The notes under the pieces are model-generated. The model saw only the letters and a program-made list of their open reading frames with translations, was not told the DNA's origin and searched no databases. The position numbers and the translations under genes are program-made. This document shows, piece after piece, positions 19,610 to 20,619 of a DNA stretch of 20,619 nucleotides. This stretch comes from a virus: positions 1 to 20,619 of IMG/VR virus record IMGVR_UViG_3300034066_000842. One strand, given 5' to 3'. Position 1 is the stretch's first letter; every line of letters begins with the position of its first letter.

Positions 19610-20619
19610 ATGGCATTCTATTTTAGAAACGTACCCGATTTTGAATATGTAAGTAGATTTCCAGGAAAGAGAAATCTTAATGACTATGTTCCTGTAAAGA
19701 ATTTATTTAAAAGAGGGAAGATAAGAGACGACATATTTGGTAACTTAAAATATTTTACAAAATATAATATTATTGGAGATGAACGCCCAGATAATATCGC
19801 TAAAAAAATATACGATGATTCCACATTAGATTGGGTAGTTTTATTATCAAATAATATATTGAATGTATATAATGAATGGCCAAAGACTCAATATGCCTTT
19901 GACAAATATCTTTTAGAAAAATATGGTTCTTATGAAAATATTTACTCAGGAATACATCACTATGAGACCATAGAATATAAAACTTCAGATTCAATTACAA
20001 TTGTCCCTTCTGGAACATTTGTAGATGAAGGATTTTATAACGCACCAGAATACACAATAGAATTAAATAATGATATAGAATTACCAGAATCTATATCTGG
20101 AGAGCAGGCATTAGCATCATCAACAATAAGTAATTCAAGTATTATAAATCTCAATTTAATCTCTGCAGGAACTGCATACGATGAAAGTGTGCAGGTATAT
20201 ATTGAGAATCCTCCTCAAGGAAGAGTCGCAATTGCAACTGCAGTCTTATCAACAGTTTTAGGTGAGAGAGAAGTTGCTTCAGTCTCAATTGTAGACTTTG
20301 GTAGAGGATATACTTATCAACCATTAGTATCTTTTACTCCTCCACCACCAACCATACCACCCGAATTTAACGTCACTATTGGTGCTGCAGGAACAGTAAC
20401 CTCAGTTTCTATAGGCAATTCTGGAGAAGGATATACATTTTTACCTATATTAGAGTTTTCTTATCCAGAAGATATTATTAGTAATGCTATATTCTTAGGT
20501 GAAATGCCTTCACAAACTATCAATACTGGTCTTGAAGGTATGTACATCTCTCCAGATGGAGACAGAATGTATACTGCCCATGGAGCGTCTGGTTATACTC
20601 AAGGAAGAATAGAACAATA
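19610..20619 (+). CDS. 53: Baseplate wedge protein, gp53-like, with C-terminal extension (runs off the right edge)
   Basis: The frame from the ATG at 19610 is open to the window end (336 complete codons). Residues 1-130 (FYFRNVPDFEYVSRFP; LFKRGKIRDDIFGNLKYFTK; GDERPDNIAKKIYDDSTLDW; VVLLSNNILNVYNEWPKTQY) are the gp53 wedge domain, which has a LysM-like fold in T4. T4 gp53 is 196 aa, so at least 140 extra residues follow. These contain Y-x-x-x-P repeats also found in the gp5-like protein (SVSIVDFGRGYTYQPLV; SVSIGNSGEGYTFLPIL) and finally GLEGMYISPDGDRMYTAHG, which looks like the first blade of a beta-propeller. The wedge role is known for the family; the extension's role is not, though a host-surface or structural contact is plausible. 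Confidence 0.75.
   Translation, partial: MAFYFRNVPDFEYVSRFPGKRNLNDYVPVKNLFKRGKIRDDIFGNLKYFTKYNIIGDERPDNIAKKIYDDSTLDWVVLLSNNILNVYNEWPKTQYAFDKYLLEKYGSYENIYSGIHHYETIEYKTSDSITIVPSGTFVDEGFYNAPEYTIELNNDIELPESISGEQALASSTISNSSIINLNLISAGTAYDESVQVYIENPPQGRVAIATAVLSTVLGEREVASVSIVDFGRGYTYQPLVSFTPPPPTIPPEFNVTIGAAGTVTSVSIGNSGEGYTFLPILEFSYPEDIISNAIFLGEMPSQTINTGLEGMYISPDGDRMYTAHGASGYTQGRIEQ

Noticed and set aside
1-20619. CRISPR array, insertion sequence, integrase or attachment site
   Set aside because: I saw no regularly spaced repeats, no transposase or integrase motifs and no terminal inverted repeats. The tRNAs are intact phage genes without flanking duplicated ends.

Overview
The window is AT-rich, densely coded phage DNA with almost no spacers. 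It comes from a T4-like contractile-tailed myovirus of the marine type that infects picocyanobacteria such as Prochlorococcus or Synechococcus, or a close relative such as a SAR11 myophage. The basis is a set of recognisable T4-family tail and head-completion proteins (gp4, gp26, gp27, gp48, gp53, gp54 and a gp5 OB domain), T4 late-promoter-like octamers, phage tRNAs, and several small proteins and structural domains that I recall from cyanomyovirus genomes. Family calls are from reading and memory; no database search was run.

Layout. Positions 1-1600 (all minus strand) hold the 5' end of a large virion structural gene, a probable promoter-to-terminator small RNA unit, five small unknown genes, tRNA-Thr(UGU) and tRNA-Gly(UCC). 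Positions 1593-3820 are an accessory patch: an orphan protein, a lone plus-strand glycosyltransferase-like gene, and a minus-strand 2OG-Fe(II) oxygenase-like gene that overlaps it tail to tail. Positions 3817-16138 form one tightly packed minus-strand tail operon. In transcription order (right to left) it contains gp26-like, a small overlapping ORF, a tape-measure-like protein of 800 aa, a second tape-measure-like protein of 1060 aa with two wall-degrading domains, a gp27-like hub, a 70-aa conserved small protein, a gp5-like hub/OB protein without lysozyme, a beta-helix spike protein, and two paralogous structural proteins. A gp54-like tail-tube initiator gene (16186-17049) lies directly upstream on the same strand. 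At 17050-17089 the polarity flips. The plus strand then carries gp4-like head completion, a gp2-like candidate, gp48-like tail-tube cap and the start of a gp53-like baseplate wedge gene that runs off the window.

How they work together. The minus operon and the plus block together specify the baseplate hub, the central spike, the tape measure and the tube-initiation complex of a contractile tail. The enzymes needed to breach the cell wall appear to sit in the 1060-aa tape-measure-like protein rather than in gp5, as they do in T4.

The most interesting signal is at the 3' end of the gp26-like gene. A canonical -1 slippery heptamer (T TTT TTC) is followed by a perfect palindrome and an open -1 frame. 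Slippage would fuse gp26 to the 55-aa ORF, which in turn overlaps the tape-measure start. This is the architecture of the lambda G/GT/H tail-chaperone frameshift, and I infer that this gp26/gp51-type pair is a frameshifted tail assembly chaperone. The second is a consensus sigma70-type promoter followed within about 70 nt by a strong terminator and no ORF, which looks like a small phage RNA gene.
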